A stretch of 64,000 nucleotides of DNA from Mastigias papua. Lineage: Eukaryota; Cnidaria; Scyphozoa; Rhizostomeae; Mastigiidae. Each line of letters begins with the position of its first letter. Within the stretch, counting starts at the first letter, position 1. Positions 24,736-38,600 of the stretch are shown here, piece by piece. Made by a program: the position numbers and the translations under genes. Under the pieces are notes generated by a model, which worked only from the letters and a program-made list of their open reading frames with translations, was not told the DNA's origin and did no database searches. Location: positions 3,559,650-3,623,649 of the forward strand of contig OZ025267.1 in NCBI GenBank assembly GCA_964019165.1. The letters are read 5' to 3'.

Positions 24736-27059
24736 AGAACTTGAATCTGGTTAAATCATATACGCACAGATGTGTGTGGAAAAATACCCGATTGACGACT
24801 CTCACTATGGGTAAGTAAGATGTTTAATCATGATAAACGATATCACATCAAATACTCCAACCACAATCACCAAATATCTTTAAGAATCTTAGCTACCTTC
24901 TTGCGTGGCTTCTTCGAGTATGGTCCGATCTTGAGCTCATACGCCACTAATGAAATCTATTATGACGGGGGTCAGCACATGACAATTGCTAGGCATGCTC
25001 TAAAATATTCATGAGGTGTATTCAAATGGCATTAAAAATCAGCGAAACATAGCTGAGACCTGTTGCTACTTGAAATTATGTACAGATAGTTGAAGGAAAG
25101 TAAATACAGCAAAGGATGCAAGTGAGAGACATGTTTTCGGGAGAAGAGGCGGAAAACACATACGAAAATCTCTTTCTCAGTGATAATGCTATGGGTGCCT
25201 GCCTATACATTTATGTCTACGGCACTTTGTGGCTTCACCACTCGGAGTCGATGAAGAAGGCTACAACATTGCATAATAGCTTTGCTAGCATACTTGTAAT
25301 TTAATTACCTAAGTCCTTATAGATAGGTTCAGCGGCCTAGAATAAAAACTACATATTCCACATTACTGATAATAATACAAATAACGCCATTTATTATCTA
25401 CACTCTTTTCATAAAAGTTGCATTGTGACGTAGCAAGGGTCAAAATCATTGGTAGGCCTGACAAATTTTGGCTAGGTTAGTGATGCACCCAAATATGGAA
25501 AAGGGTGCATGAGGTTCTTCGGTGGAGTAAAACTTTTATGTCTTAGGCATTCTAGTAGATTGATATGTGATGTAGGCAAGAATATCTGGCAATAATAGGC
25601 AAAAAAGAAAATTAAACAGAAGCAAAAATGATCAGTTAGTACAAGTACAATTAAGTCATTGATTACTTAAAACACCGAGTAGTAAACTACTTGTGAAGAA
25701 TGACATTTAGAGATATGCTCAAGGACGCCGCCATTAGTTCATAGCTAGGGGGCTGATAACTTCATAAAATTACAAAGGAGGACCCACCACAGCTGCGTTC
25801 GATGAGGCAGAAACTATTCAAAATTTTACCCTATAGATTGGCTTTAAAGGCATCTCCCAGGCTACAAACTGAACAAACAGTATAGTGCTTAGGTGTGGAT
25901 CCTAAGACAAATCTAAAATGAGAATAGAACAGTAATGCCTCTGTCTCTCGCAGCTCCTCAGTTCACATCGTACACAACAATATAGTCAAGTGCAAAGAAA
26001 TTCATGATATTAATACACCTACAAATGAAGCTAAACTGTATAATATGAATAAATATAGAATGACAAGTAAGAAAGAAGCAGGATATGTATCTTTTTCACA
26101 TTCAAGAAGTCTGTTAAGTAGGCCATAGAACAAAAATGCGATAGGCCGGTGGGTTAAAATGTAGGTTTGGAAATCTTTTGGGTAGGTCTGTAATTATTCT
26201 GGATCGGCCTAGGCCTACCCAGGTCTAATCATGGCTCCGGCACTGCTCTTTTATAGCAGTACCACCCCTTCTACACTTGTCTCTTTCATGAGCTTTGGTG
26301 CCCCTCGCCAGATGAAAGCGATTTCAGCTTTTCTAATTTCAAGCCTTAAGATGCAATCGTGTTAGATCAGGCCCTACCTGAACTGCTATGTGCAAAGGAA
26401 GGCGCGGAGCAAGGCTTGAGTAATAGGCTACGTCATACACTACCAAAATAAATGCCCATGCTTAAAACGGACGAGGAATCATATTAGAACTGACAAGCGC
26501 AGCTAATTGAGCCCATTATCAGATAGCAATGAACTAGTTTTAAGAGACAGAAATCCTCTAGCAACATAGGCCAACAGAATTAGATAAATCAAAGACTTAA
26601 GGACTTACTATTAGGCATAAGCTAACCTAATATGGTGACGAAGCACCATCACGAAAAGATCTGTTCTGCCGACTGCCTCGCCTAACAAGTCATCAGAAAA
26701 TCTTCTTGTGTGTGTACACTGCTTTATAGAAGTAGCATATTGTTTATAGGAGTAGCGCTCACATCCTTCTGTAACGCTAGAAACAGTCTAGGGTTATTTT
26801 AGAGTGTTACAGGTGTTTCTGAGAGTTAGAAGACACTCCTACATCGTATATACGCGAAATCAATAGAGTAATAGGTATACCAATACTCCCATAGGTGACA
26901 TGACGATGTTGCAACTGAAGTCATTATCAAATCAGTTTGGAAAATATGGACTTAAGGATACATGTCATGTGTAGGGGTGTCGAAATGTCGGGGCAGATTA
27001 TCTTGGGCCCTGGGCCTTAGATAGCCCATGACATTAGGTGTTGGAGATTGCAATGACTG
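24736..27059. other. Gene-free stretch, ~2.3 kb
   Basis: Nothing recognised apart from a palindrome-rich patch around CGGCCTAGGCCTACC at 26.2 kb, probably an old repeat. The upstream control region of the signal-peptide exon would lie at its left end. Confidence 0.4.
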
Positions 27060-27374
27060 TTATATCTCATTAAAATGTCACAGGCGATTTGCTTTTTTCA
27101 TTTGCTCCAAGCTCTGTAAAGCCTCTTGGAGGGCTCATAGGAGGAGTTCTGCATGCTATGCCTGGCGTATTAATGCGGGCTCAATTTCTTCCATATATTT
27201 TTCATTGTCTAGGTATGATTGAAATTCGAACGAGGCTGAAGGTAAATGGCATAGGGAGGAGTTAATTGGTATTTGACTGATCAACATTGACAGCCTTGTC
27301 GGAAAAGCAAATTTGTAAGTCAATATCTTGATAAGCAGTATACAAGAATCCTTCTCTCTATTCATGCTCACCAT
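27060..27374 (-). pseudogene. Decayed reading frame with three internal stops
   Basis: On the minus strand one frame keeps protein-like composition across three stops (TAG at 27156 and two TGA codons further on) before a last TAA at 27060. The segments are FEFQSYLDNEKYMEEIEPAL, then ALQEALQSLEQMKKANRL, an amphipathic heptad-like stretch. Both TGA codons could come from CGA by C-to-T change, as expected after CpG methylation loss. An acceptor-like CCTTCAG sits at 27236. I do not recognise the parent gene; a retroelement gag-like protein or a processed pseudogene are both possible. Confidence 0.42.
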
Positions 27375-28184
27375 CTACGAACAAATAGCGTAAAAGATAT
27401 CTGTTCGTAAAAAAGTGCCTACAAAAAGTTAGAAGGAAGCTATTTGTTTGTCGACAAAATTCCGTGAAAGAATGCAGCCTACTGGAAAAGCATAATCACT
27501 CTAAAAGCCAAATAACACAACCCCCGACTAAGCTTCAAAAGCTACAAAAAATAAAACACGGATTTTGTATTTTCAGAACTACCTTGGACATGGATTATCC
27601 CTATATTTTGTTCATGGTTTACCAGTTGAGAAAAACAGAATTATCAATACATTAAACACCGCATCAATGATCATGTCACACTAGCAACGATTCGTATCCA
27701 TTCACTACTGCAAAAAATTGAATTTCTTTCATTAGTTCACTGTTCCACACTCTGTCATGCTCGTACTTCAAAGTGATAGCAATGAAACGTGGTGCGGCTA
27801 CCGCAACAAGATTGCGCACTTTCGAAGTCGATGCATTTTAACATGAGAAACCGAAAAGCTATTCGATGTAAATGTGAGCTTTATTCAGAGCGAGCGTAGC
27901 TAGTATTGTAGACACAAATGGTCTGATTTTCAACAACGGATAGGCTAGAATGGAATGATAGCACACGGAGAAATCATGTAATATTGTCTCGAGCAAGTGT
28001 TTCGAATCTGTTGGACATACTCTTCGCATCAGCTAAATCATCAGTATTTTGAGAATGCTGCTAATCACCTGTAACAGCATATCAGCTGTCCAAGGGAGAA
28101 TCAACATTTAGGCCATTTTTCGTTCACAAAATATTGGAAATCACAACATTTCCATAACATAAGTGCAGCAATTGTATAGTTGTG

Positions 28185-28392
28185 TGTACTTCTGGATTGC
28201 ACGGGTTCGAATCACACTCCAATGAACTTCCAAAACAGCGTAGTAAACTGCACAATGGCCTGGGCGGCAGACAGACAAGCTAGAGCAATGCTATAGGCAA
28301 CTCTAGCGGCGAATTTACTTTGGTTCTAAGGCTGCGGGTAAAAAACAGCCAGCCTACCTACTTACTTACTTACTTTCTTACTTACTTAATTT
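28185..28392 (+). mobile_element. SINE-like fragment with B box and (CTTA)n tail
   Basis: GGGTTCGAATC at about 28203-28213 matches a Pol III B box. About 140 bases later the sequence ends in repeated CTTA units, a common SINE tail form. No clear A box, so it is likely a truncated or diverged copy. Confidence 0.4.
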
Positions 28393-28740
28393 CTTAATGA
28401 TGGATGTTTCTTATCCTCTGTAGCCTTACTTTTTTCTTTTGAAATATTTATTTGCTCTGTCTTTCTTCTATTGTTTAGAACCAGACTATTTTTATTGTAG
28501 ATACAATTGTAATAATGGAATATATTGAATGAGACTTACTTACTTACTTACTTACATAAGAGATGGAGGAAGAGCGTATGAGTTTGCTAATGCACACTAA
28601 GAGACAGTCAGATTGAAATAGAATCAATATCGAGCTGGTGGAAGATACCACGAGTGAACTCCTAATAAACATCTTAAGCTCGGATTGACAAACATATAAT
28701 TCTATGACGAGAACTTAAGCATGAATTGGAAAGTTAGGCT

Positions 28741-29998
28741 GCTACAGGAAAGCCGTGCAAGAATGTGCTCGCTACATGAAATTTTCCTATGATGTGGTTC
28801 ATACGAAAACATCGCGCTAGAATGTGGCTCCTATAAGAAAAATATTCTAAAATTTGGTTCGTATTTGAGCACGCTGCAAAATTGTATTTGTTACAAGAAG
28901 ATCAAGATAGAATTTGACTAGGAGAATGCAAAATGTGATTGTTCAAGAAGATCGTGCTATAATGCACTTGATAGCAGAAACCACGTTAGAATGTACTAGC
29001 AAAAGGAAGAATGTGCTAGAATGTGGTTGCTAAGTGAAAACGATTGTACTAAAATGCAGTTGATACAATGTTGCACTGAAATGTACTTGCTACAAGAACA
29101 GTGGCAGCCTGCTACATGCACACTCCGCTAAAATGTGGTCGATACAAGAAGAGCTCGCAAAAGTGCGCTAGCTACAAAAACATCTGGCTGCAACAGGGAT
29201 TATGCTAAAATATGGTTGGTACTAGATTACCCTAGACTAAGTTTGATACAAATCACGCTACATTGCACTTGATATAAGAAGACCGTGGGAGAATGCAGTT
29301 GCTAGAAGAAGAGCGTACTAGAATGTGGTTGCTATAGGAAGAAGTGTGTGCAAACTGCTATTGATACAAGAAGATTATACTAAACAAGAGGATCATGCTA
29401 AAATGCGCTCGATGCAAGAAGACCGCGTGAAAATGTAGTTGCTAAAAGGACAGCGCAATAGAATGTGGCTGCCAAGAGAAGAAGACTACGCTAAAATGCG
29501 GCAGATACAAGAAGGTCATGCTAGAAAGCGGCTGCTAAAGGAAGAATACCGTGGGAAAACGAGCTTGATAAAATAAGATCACGTAATTGTTAAAAGAATA
29601 TCGTGCTAGAACATCGTTGGCAAAAGAAGAAGACGAAGCTAAAATGCAGCTGATACAAGAACTGCGTGCTAGAACATCGTTGCCAAAAGAAGAAGACGAA
29701 GCTAAAATGCAGCTGATACAAGAACTGCGTGCTAGAATGTGTTTGCTAAAAGAAGAAGGCTGTGATAAAATGCGGCTGATACAAGAACTGCTTGCTAGAA
29801 CATCGTTGCCAAAAGAAGAAGACGAAGCTAAAACGCAGCTGATACAAGAACTGCGTGCTAGAATGTGTTTGTTAAAAGAAGAAGGCCGTGGTAAAATGCG
29901 GCTGATAAAAATAAGGTCATGTTGTTGCCAAAAGAAGGGCGAGCTAGAATGGGACTGCAAAAAGAGCATGTTATAATTTGATTGCTACATGCAGACTG
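28741..29998. repeat. Degenerate ~30-bp satellite array with a 63-bp core repeat
   Basis: Variants of CAAGAAGACCGTGCTAGAAT + GTGGTTGCTA recur for ~1.25 kb. At 29600-29900 a 63-bp dimer is nearly identical between copies, keeping frames open on both strands (129 codons plus, coiled-coil-like Lys/Glu; 144 codons minus, Ser/Phe). Outside the core the frame collapses, so it is best read as satellite DNA rather than a gene. Confidence 0.85.
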
Positions 29999-30057
29999 TT
30001 ATAGAATGTCAGCTTTACATGGATCACTGGGTGTACAGGCCAGTCTACACAATAATA

Positions 30058-30238
30058 GCATAGCTGCCAAATGTTTAAGAACCCTGTCAGGTCTATTTTC
30101 TCCCAACCTAATTGACCAATCATCATGCAGGATTCTGACCCTACATACTAAGACTAGGCCCATCTTGCATGATGATTGGTGAATTAGGCTAGGAGAAAAT
30201 AGACCTGAAAGGGCTCTAAAACATTTGGCAGGTATGGT
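30058..30238. mobile_element. Fold-back MITE, copy 1 of a three-copy family, 10-bp target duplication
   Basis: The ~181-bp element begins GCATAGCTGCCAAATGTTTA and ends with its inverse. Its two halves are complementary over ~75 bases (arm core GGTCTATTTTCTCCCAACCT). CACAATAATA occurs exactly at 30048-30057 and 30239-30248, a 10-bp target duplication. Further copies lie at 41085 and 52890. Confidence 0.88.
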
Positions 30239-30248
30239 CACAATAATA

Positions 30249-32628
30249 TATATAATTCGCGAACATCGTCAAACATTTGCACGAAATTTTCGCACAACTG
30301 TACTGTGCGGACGCTTCTGTGAATATACATCAACATCGATCAACTTACGTGAACATGTTCAAGTATCAATTTGAATGAAAAATCTCCCCAACAGGTTTCC
30401 AAGGAAGTTAAAATTGTGAATCAATCAAATGTGCGTAAGTGATCATGTGAGTTTTGATTGGAATTTATCATTATAGATATAAAATGAAATGAAACTACTT
30501 TACAGTGGCACAAAGCTTTACATGAATGCATACATGAATACTATTCTCAAGACCTGGGCTCATTGACTTATATAAATTCTTTTAAAGTACTCTGACAATG
30601 TACGTTCAGTCTTGCAGAAATGGTGGTCCTTACAAAATACACATAATTATCCGAATTATTTGAAAGGGTGCCATTGTACTAAATTTCTCATCCTTGCAGC
30701 GCTCATTCGAAGGGTCGTCAATCTAAGCCTGGGTGCTAATTAAAATTGCAGCTATTGCTTCTTTCCTGTACTCTGACCCAAAACATACAATCCATAAAAA
30801 GATCTGGGAATAAACAATTTCTTGCCTTTTGTAATTCTAGCAAATTTGCAGAATGACAGCTCCTTGGAAGGCATTGATTGTCAACATTTGCACACCTTTT
30901 CAAAGCTGAACAAGGTTCTCATCATTGGTGCTCATTCAAGAAAAGCGCTAATTTAACATTTGAAACTTCAGAACGGGTGCTTATTAGAGGGGCGACTAAT
31001 TGAGGGGGAGGGGGGCTCAATTAAGTTGAAGCATTCGGTCAGATAAGTACCATGTAGATAGAGTCTTTTCCTATTCATAGCACAACGTCTAAAAAATAAA
31101 GGGAGGCACGCTCATATTAGGCTCTGTCTCGTCTTCTCAATACTAAAGATGAATCTAAGACTTTCTAGATCCTTCATAATAACATACCCTATAACAAATT
31201 TAATGGATTATTTTGCGAAGGATAGAAAACTTAGATACATTTGCATATTGAGCGCAGATACACGCTATTTTCGTAAGAAAGTGATGAGCTTACGGAACGA
31301 TTAGGACTGCAAATGTGCTCAAACTTATCAACTTTTCTGCGGCTCAAAAATCCAGCACTGAACTGACTTATCTTTATGAGCAGTCGTGCGATGTATTAGT
31401 ATAAAACCAATTTCTTTTAAAAGATACGAGTACTACATCATTAATAACTAACCATGGGGGCATGAAACTCCATTGAATGTTCCATTTAATGACCTTTCAC
31501 ACTTGAAGCAATATTTGCTAAGTTAGTCATCACATCATACCAGACCTATCCCAAATTATACCTTAATGTAATAAAAATGGCAACTAGTAACGATGTGAAT
31601 AACAATACGAAATTATATTTGGCATATTGCAAATGGACATTAACAGCTTTAATATGTCAATTCCTTCTTACTTTTCAATATGATTGGTTGGTTGAATCAA
31701 CAACGAAATCAATTTTGATCAAAGAAAATGCATCCAAGCTACTCCAAATCACCTTCTTCGTCACTCAGTTCAATAATCTAGCAAAAAGACAATAAACACC
31801 CGCTTCAGTTGAAGAATACTTTACAAGAACTTGCCTCTGGTCATGTGCAAATATGATCTACTTTTATTAATCACTTCGATCCCTGTTACTGAATGAAACT
31901 CTTCCTTAAATATTCTAGCATGCTCAAGCAATGTTATGTGGGACCTCTAGTTATCAATAATTATCTTATCCATTCCTTCTGTCCTCTGATTCTTTGCACA
32001 GCTATTTGCGAATCAATTAGTTTGATGACGTTTGTGCCAACAATCTAACGTCCTCATTTATCAACTCCTCTTCTCAACAGCTTGCCCTTTTGCTGAACAA
32101 GGAAGTTTCTTAGAGTGAGCAAAGTAGTTCCAGATACTTTTGCGATAGTCCAATCCTGACAAATTCAGTTTCAAAACAAGCTCTCTAAGTAATGATAGCA
32201 CAGATATTTGGTTTAATGGAAACACACCAAGAGCACTTCACAAAATCATGCAATAAAGGCAACCTGATTCTACGAAACTATTCGCAGTTACTATCATGCT
32301 CAGCCTCGCAATCAAACCAACTACGATGAAAAGGAGATCTCCACGGGAGAGAAATCCATACGATCCGTTGATTTTGGCTCCTTTCGTCAAAATATCTCTT
32401 CCCGGTCGCTTGCTTCTGTTGCTATCTGTCTGACATCATTCACTCCCAAAATAGCTAGAAATTGTGCTCAACAAGTGACCCTCCCAAATAAGAACCAGGA
32501 AGAGAAATAATATTTGCTCTAATGTGAAAATTGACAAATCTTTTCCTAAAGAAGTATTATCTGCACAGAAGATCGTATAAAACCATTAAAAACAACTAAA
32601 TATGAACGGAATATCTATGTCAAAAATA
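30249..32628. other. Gene-free stretch downstream of the last placed ATG7 exon
   Basis: The region 30.7-31.03 kb has TTATTAGAGGGGCG... AATTGAGGGGGAGGGG motifs like those in the MITEs at 12.5 and 13.9 kb. An AATAAA on the minus strand at about 31863 could serve ATG7. A terminal ATG7 exon may hide here but was not identified. Confidence 0.4.
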
Positions 32629-35600
32629 TTATACCTCTGCTTCTAGCGTACTTCTGTGCAGCTCTGTAAGTCCCGTTCGCTCTTCAAGATATTTTGGAAC
32701 ATTGAAAACCTTAAGGAGAAATTCGAAACCCTCTTCTTTGTATGCATTTACAACCTAAAATGGAATAAAACCTGTCTTACTTCGTACTATCATTACTCAT
32801 ACACTCATAAAACCTACTCTTAGCAATCACCGCTGTCAAATGCAACGATAGATTAAACACAAGCAAAGACAAATCCTGAAAAAGATCCTTAAGTTTGACT
32901 GTGACCCTATCCTTAAATTGGACAGAGGAAAATTGCCTTAGGCCATTGGTTTCGTGCGGGAGAATGGCCAGTTCTTCTTCTCGCAACGTGTTTTCCTTGC
33001 TTTGACCTTGTCTTTTTAGCTTGGTACTAACTCGCTGCTGGTTGGACGGCGACCAAGCCTCCAATCATTCTGATGCCACAAAAATACTTAGTTACACATG
33101 TAAACGCATCTCGCAAAACTCCATGTGAACCTTTATACCTCCGTGTGTATATGAAATCCACTCTATTTCTCCCAATAGGCAAAAAACTGCAGTCTTTAAA
33201 TTGAATTACGATGATTTCAAAATACAAACGAACAACTAGCAAACATATTTTACAAAATTTCAAGTGCATTGTCATTGATATATATATGAGTATTTAATTA
33301 CCAAAACCAGGCTTTTACTCAGTCTGAATGTGAAGGTGTGACTTAAAAAATAGTGCCGAAACACTATGTAATAGAAGAGACAAACAATTACATTTTGATT
33401 TCATCAAAATGCAAAGAGCATTCTTTAGAACTGGCCTGGCCACTGAAATGTTTAATAAGGAATTGCAAAACAAAGACTGTAATTTCCCTTGCATGGACTA
33501 AGGGCGCTTTCATTCTGAAGCAGGTATCATTCACAAACATAAAAATGCAAGTAAAAAATATAAAAAAAATTGTGTTCTGCCCTTTGGTTGGGCTCTCCAC
33601 GATATTTTCTGTTCCTCATGTGGCTGCATAGAGAAAATAACTAAGTATAACACTCTAATTAAGTTTACCACGTAAGCTAGGACAACATAACTGAACTATT
33701 TATTTGGATAAAAACCATAAAAAACGTGGAACAACAAATTAATAGAATCGAGAAGTGTCTCTTCTTATTGTGAGCAGTCATACTGATCTTGAAATCCCGC
33801 TCACGAAAACTGCCAAACATAGTGCCAAAAATAGCCCCATCAAGATGAGGCCATTTTGCTCTCAAATAAACAGAAGTTGAAAACAGCTTCACCAAGAAAT
33901 AGTTTCAAGTAGTCAAGGCTATTTTCTCCATATAAACAAAGCCTAAAAATCAGACCTCATTGAAAACAAGACATTAAGAAATTCGAACATTCGAACGTTC
34001 CCTGAAAACATTCGAAAAGAACGTGTAGTGGTGATCGCTAGTTGTTTCTCTTTCATTTTCTTTTCAGTTTTCATGACTTCTATATATTTACATTGCATAT
34101 TAGACTTTTCCATCTTCTTGCGTTGCAAGATGAGCAATTTTCTGTCGCTATGTGTGACAAGTCAGTATAAAAAATACTCATACGCATCCTACGACTGATG
34201 CTAAAAGTTGGAAACAAGAAAATTAACTAGATTATTAATCTTCCAACAGTTATCTTGAAGACATAGAGTTTTGTGCACTCAATCACAGTTGACCCTTGGA
34301 ACTGTAACGACAGAAACCGGGGGTGAAGCCTATAACTTAAACGAATCTGTTTCTGTATGTATCATCAACATATCAATCTGTAATCCATGCCCTAACTATC
34401 CTAGCCTAACAAGATCACAACAGTCTACGAAAACGATAAAAGACATGATGGGTTAGCCCTGTAACTGCTCAATATGCAGGTAACTTGTTTTCTCTTTTAA
34501 TCCTCTTCATTTTGCAGCAGATTCAGATTTTCATTTCTGCCAATATCCTACGTACAATTTACATTGCATAGTTAAAAACAGCTATTGAAGAATAAACATA
34601 AAACGCAAACAGTATATTAGTTATATTAGGCTGAATTGCAAACAGTTGACTTATAGTTGTAACATAACTATTTTTTCGCCAAATGTAAAAAAAGTATTAT
34701 TACTAATGACAAAAATACGGTACTATGCCCATTAAGGCATGAAAATACAATAATTTCTTTAGAAGTCATCATAAATCATGTCGCTCATAACTCAGCTCAC
34801 CTTATCTTACCTTACCTTACCTTACCTTACCTTACCTTACCTTACCTTACCTTACCTTACCTTACCTTACCTTACCTTACCTTACCTAACCTTACTTCTA
34901 ACCAGAGATGTACTTAGACAACTTCACATAGGAGGTATTCAGAAAAAGTGGCCAACTATTTTTGACCAACTTCATTTTCCAGGATACAATGAAACAATGC
35001 CGACAGCTGCTAGTAACAGCAAGTTATTTGCTATATCACAAACAGAGAGAGTTGAGTACGACAAACCATGATCAACACAATAAATGAATTGCATGTTGAA
35101 ATTTGGTCAAACTCCCCAATTCACACTTGATTCCTTGTTGCATGACCAACGTACTTACAAAAATTCAGAGAAATTGGGGGGTGTGACGTCCCCACGCCCC
35201 TCAGTAGGCACACCTCTGCTTTTAACCGTATCCATATCCAGTTGATGGGGCTGCAATGGCCACCTGGTGCGAGAAATCATCTTAAATCGGCAGGCCATGC
35301 GGACATTGGAAGAGAGCTGCGATGGTTCCTTGTGCCCGGATGAGAGAGGGGCGGTGTGAGCAAAAGAGCTATCCGCAAGTGTGTGCTTAAAAGCGCGACC
35401 CAACAGCTCATTTGGTAAATATCAAAGAGCATAGAGGTCAAAGAAATTTTTAGCGTAGGCAAACATCTGTAGCTAACACCCGCTCATACAGCTTACAGCA
35501 ATTTACATTGAACCACGCGGAGTTTTCTAAATAGCGCGAGAAAGTCGAATCAAAAAGGCTCATTAACCACTGGGCTGATTTCATGCGACAGGCATGGAAC

Positions 35601-38600
35601 AGTAATACTCTACCGAAAACGAACACCTGATAAAGAAATCAAGTACAAATGTACCTCGGTAAACTGTCGATAACACATGCCATTGAAATGAACTGTTCCT
35701 GAATTCTGTTATCCATAATCAAGACAGAAATACAAACAAAATCAATAACTTACTATGTCAGAGCAAGCCGTGCAGCATTTGAATGCAACACTTGATGGGC
35801 AGAACAATTGAAACCGAGATAGAAATCCACGCAGCTGAATGAAAGGAACAAGATAAATCATTTTTACTTTTTAATAAAACTCTTATCAACATCTTTGTGG
35901 TGCAGAAAGAAAAACTACTGTAAAACGAGCAAGTACTACCCACGTGAATTCCATGTGAAGCTAGCACCAGAGATTGATTCAGTCACTTTTGCCTTCACGC
36001 GAAGGCAACACAAACAAAATGTATTTAATTAAAAGTGCTGGATACTTTTGAAAAGGGAGGTATCATGCCCTACAGTTTCATAGTTTCTTAAATTTGGGAA
36101 ATGTAGCCCTATAGTTTCTTGACTTTTGGCGTTTGTAGCCCAGTTTCTCATAAACTAGCTTCTGAAAAAATGAGTTTATTGTCATAGGTAGCAACAAAAC
36201 AAGCTTAAATAACAAACAAAATGTATAATAACCAGCATATCTGCGAACATACTCATAAAAGTGATGTAAAAGTTGCCTCACGTCTAAGGTGAGTAGATGG
36301 AATACGCAAAGACAGTCATGATTTCTATTTGATGAAATCACTTTTATTTGATGAAAAGAGCGAGAGTATTGTTTCGTCAAATAAAAGATTTTAAACACAC
36401 GATGTAATTCTTGCTAGAGCCGAATATTAGTAAATCTCCATTAGAGGGTAAAACTGTAGGCAGCATGCTAGATTGATAACTTCTCTAAAATGGACGATCA
36501 GATAACAGATTGGTGTGGTAAAAAAGAGGAGGAATAGGAAGGAAACAAAGAAAACAACTGCGAAAGAAATCAAGTAAACCACAAGAAGAACAAATCAAAA
36601 TGAGTCACGAGGGTCAAAAGGACTGGGAAAAAATGAACAAAGAAGCGATGAGAAGGGATAATGTAGACAAATCTATATCCCTTGCAGAAGCAGGGAAGAT
36701 CCTGGAAAAATAAAAGTATATATTAAGAAAATTTAGCATAAAGTAGACGGACTCTCAGATTTCAAGGCAGGACAGTATTTACGAGCTCAGTAAGCAAACT
36801 CTTAATTTCATAATTATCATTGTTAGTACCTGATGGGGTACGATGCCAAGCGGAGACTCGAAGTCGGTGTCAAAAGCTTCATCAGCTGCTACATTATCTG
36901 CAGGTGCATAGCCTCTGATAAATAGAATGTTTAGAATCTATTGATATTAAGAAATTTCAGAAAGAAAATTGAGAAGAAAACATTGGCACATATGTGGAGA
37001 AGATATGAGTAACTTAACTTCATCATGCGGGGTGAGTGGCCAAGCGGTTCAGTTGGCTTCCATTAGCTAGCTGAAGTTAATTAAGCTTGGCTGTGTTAGG
37101 TCAGCAACTGCATGGGTGACTATCCAGATAAACGACCACTCCGCCGTCCATCCGAAAAGCAAATCACTTCGCCGTCCATTGGAAGGAACGCTAAACTAGG
37201 GGTCCCATGCCTGGATGCGGCATGCACAATAGGCCTAAATTAGCTGAAAACGCTAGATATAACATCTTACTCAAAATAAAGTAAACAACAAGAAATGCCT
37301 GCCAAACTATTGCATTGACTTTTGGCCAGCATATATGAAACGTTATATCTTCTATTCAATAACTGACAATGGTCTATTCACTTAAGCATAGAACCTGGCA
37401 AGGGGGTTCAGAGGAAGAATGCTACTGAAGTCTCCTATCCTCAAGGGATGGATTAAGAAATCCCGGCGTTCATGTGGCCTTTGAAAACAGGGATCGTACA
37501 TGATTCTCCAAACGAGACTGTCTGCCCTTGTGGACATATATATATATGACGTCGTACGGTAGGGGGTATTACGACGAATGCTTGGCGTGGGAGCGGGGCA
37601 GTCTCCTCTTGTCGATGTCGTCATGTTCAAGATAGATCTAAGAATATACCATCTAGAGGTTGTATTTAATGTTTATTAATTCCGTTATGCTAGGATGAGT
37701 GATTGGCAAAAGAAACCCTAAATTTGAGTTAAAATTGCTAATCTTCTTTAGAGTTCCAAATTCTAACTAGGAGAAAGCATCAACAGTAGCTGCTGCCTTT
37801 AAAGTTGGTCTACTCTCCACTATACATACATTATTTGGGTAAAATGGGGGGGGGGTTATCAAATATTCGACATCGTTCATCGCTTGAAACAGGGGGCTTG
37901 TTAAGACGACGCTGCTCTATTAGGGGGAGGGAGGGGTAAAAAATAGCTCAAATATTGAAGATATCATAAGTGTATGGTCCCCTTCCGGACTTTTCTTAAA
38001 TATCAGACGATTTCCCCTAAAAATTTCCATGATTAATCCATTTAAGCATAATGCAATCCCAATACATTCTAGTAACTTCGATGGCTTTTCTGGCTTTTCG
38101 ATGACTATATTTAATTGTAATAAAATAGAGCAAAAAAAGGATCCGGTATTTGCAAGTTAAGTAGAATTTTGCAATCAGGTAAAGTAGTACAGTCGAAAAT
38201 ATATAAGAGAGTTTCTCTACCACCACTGAGCGTTCTTTAGGGGCAGGGTAGCTCCGGAAAATTCCCCACAACAAATCAGTATCAGAATCCAGGGGCGAGG
38301 TTTCCATGTAAGTACAAATTTATTTCAACCTAGGGTGGGCTTTTGGTTTTAATTGGCTGTTCAGCCTCTCATCACTGTTGAGTACAGCGACAGCAACAGC
38401 ATATGAAACTGGCCCAAGCTGAAAAATCTCATGCAAACACAAGACAAATTCATGCCTTTCAACTCGGGCTGGCTTTTCTCAAGTAAAGGGCCTCCGGAAA
38501 ATATCTGAATAGGCCTACCCGTCTTTATGCTGCAGGACTGACATAAGTAATTCAACAGCTAACGCACTGGTCATCATTGATATTCCAGGTCTTGAAACAG

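Noticed and set aside
32278..32319. A 14-codon minus-strand piece after TTTTCATCGTAG that reads Trp, then acidic residues, then stop, as a candidate ATG7 terminal exon
   Set aside because: It needs two carried-over bases, but exon 19 ends on a codon boundary, so the phases do not fit.
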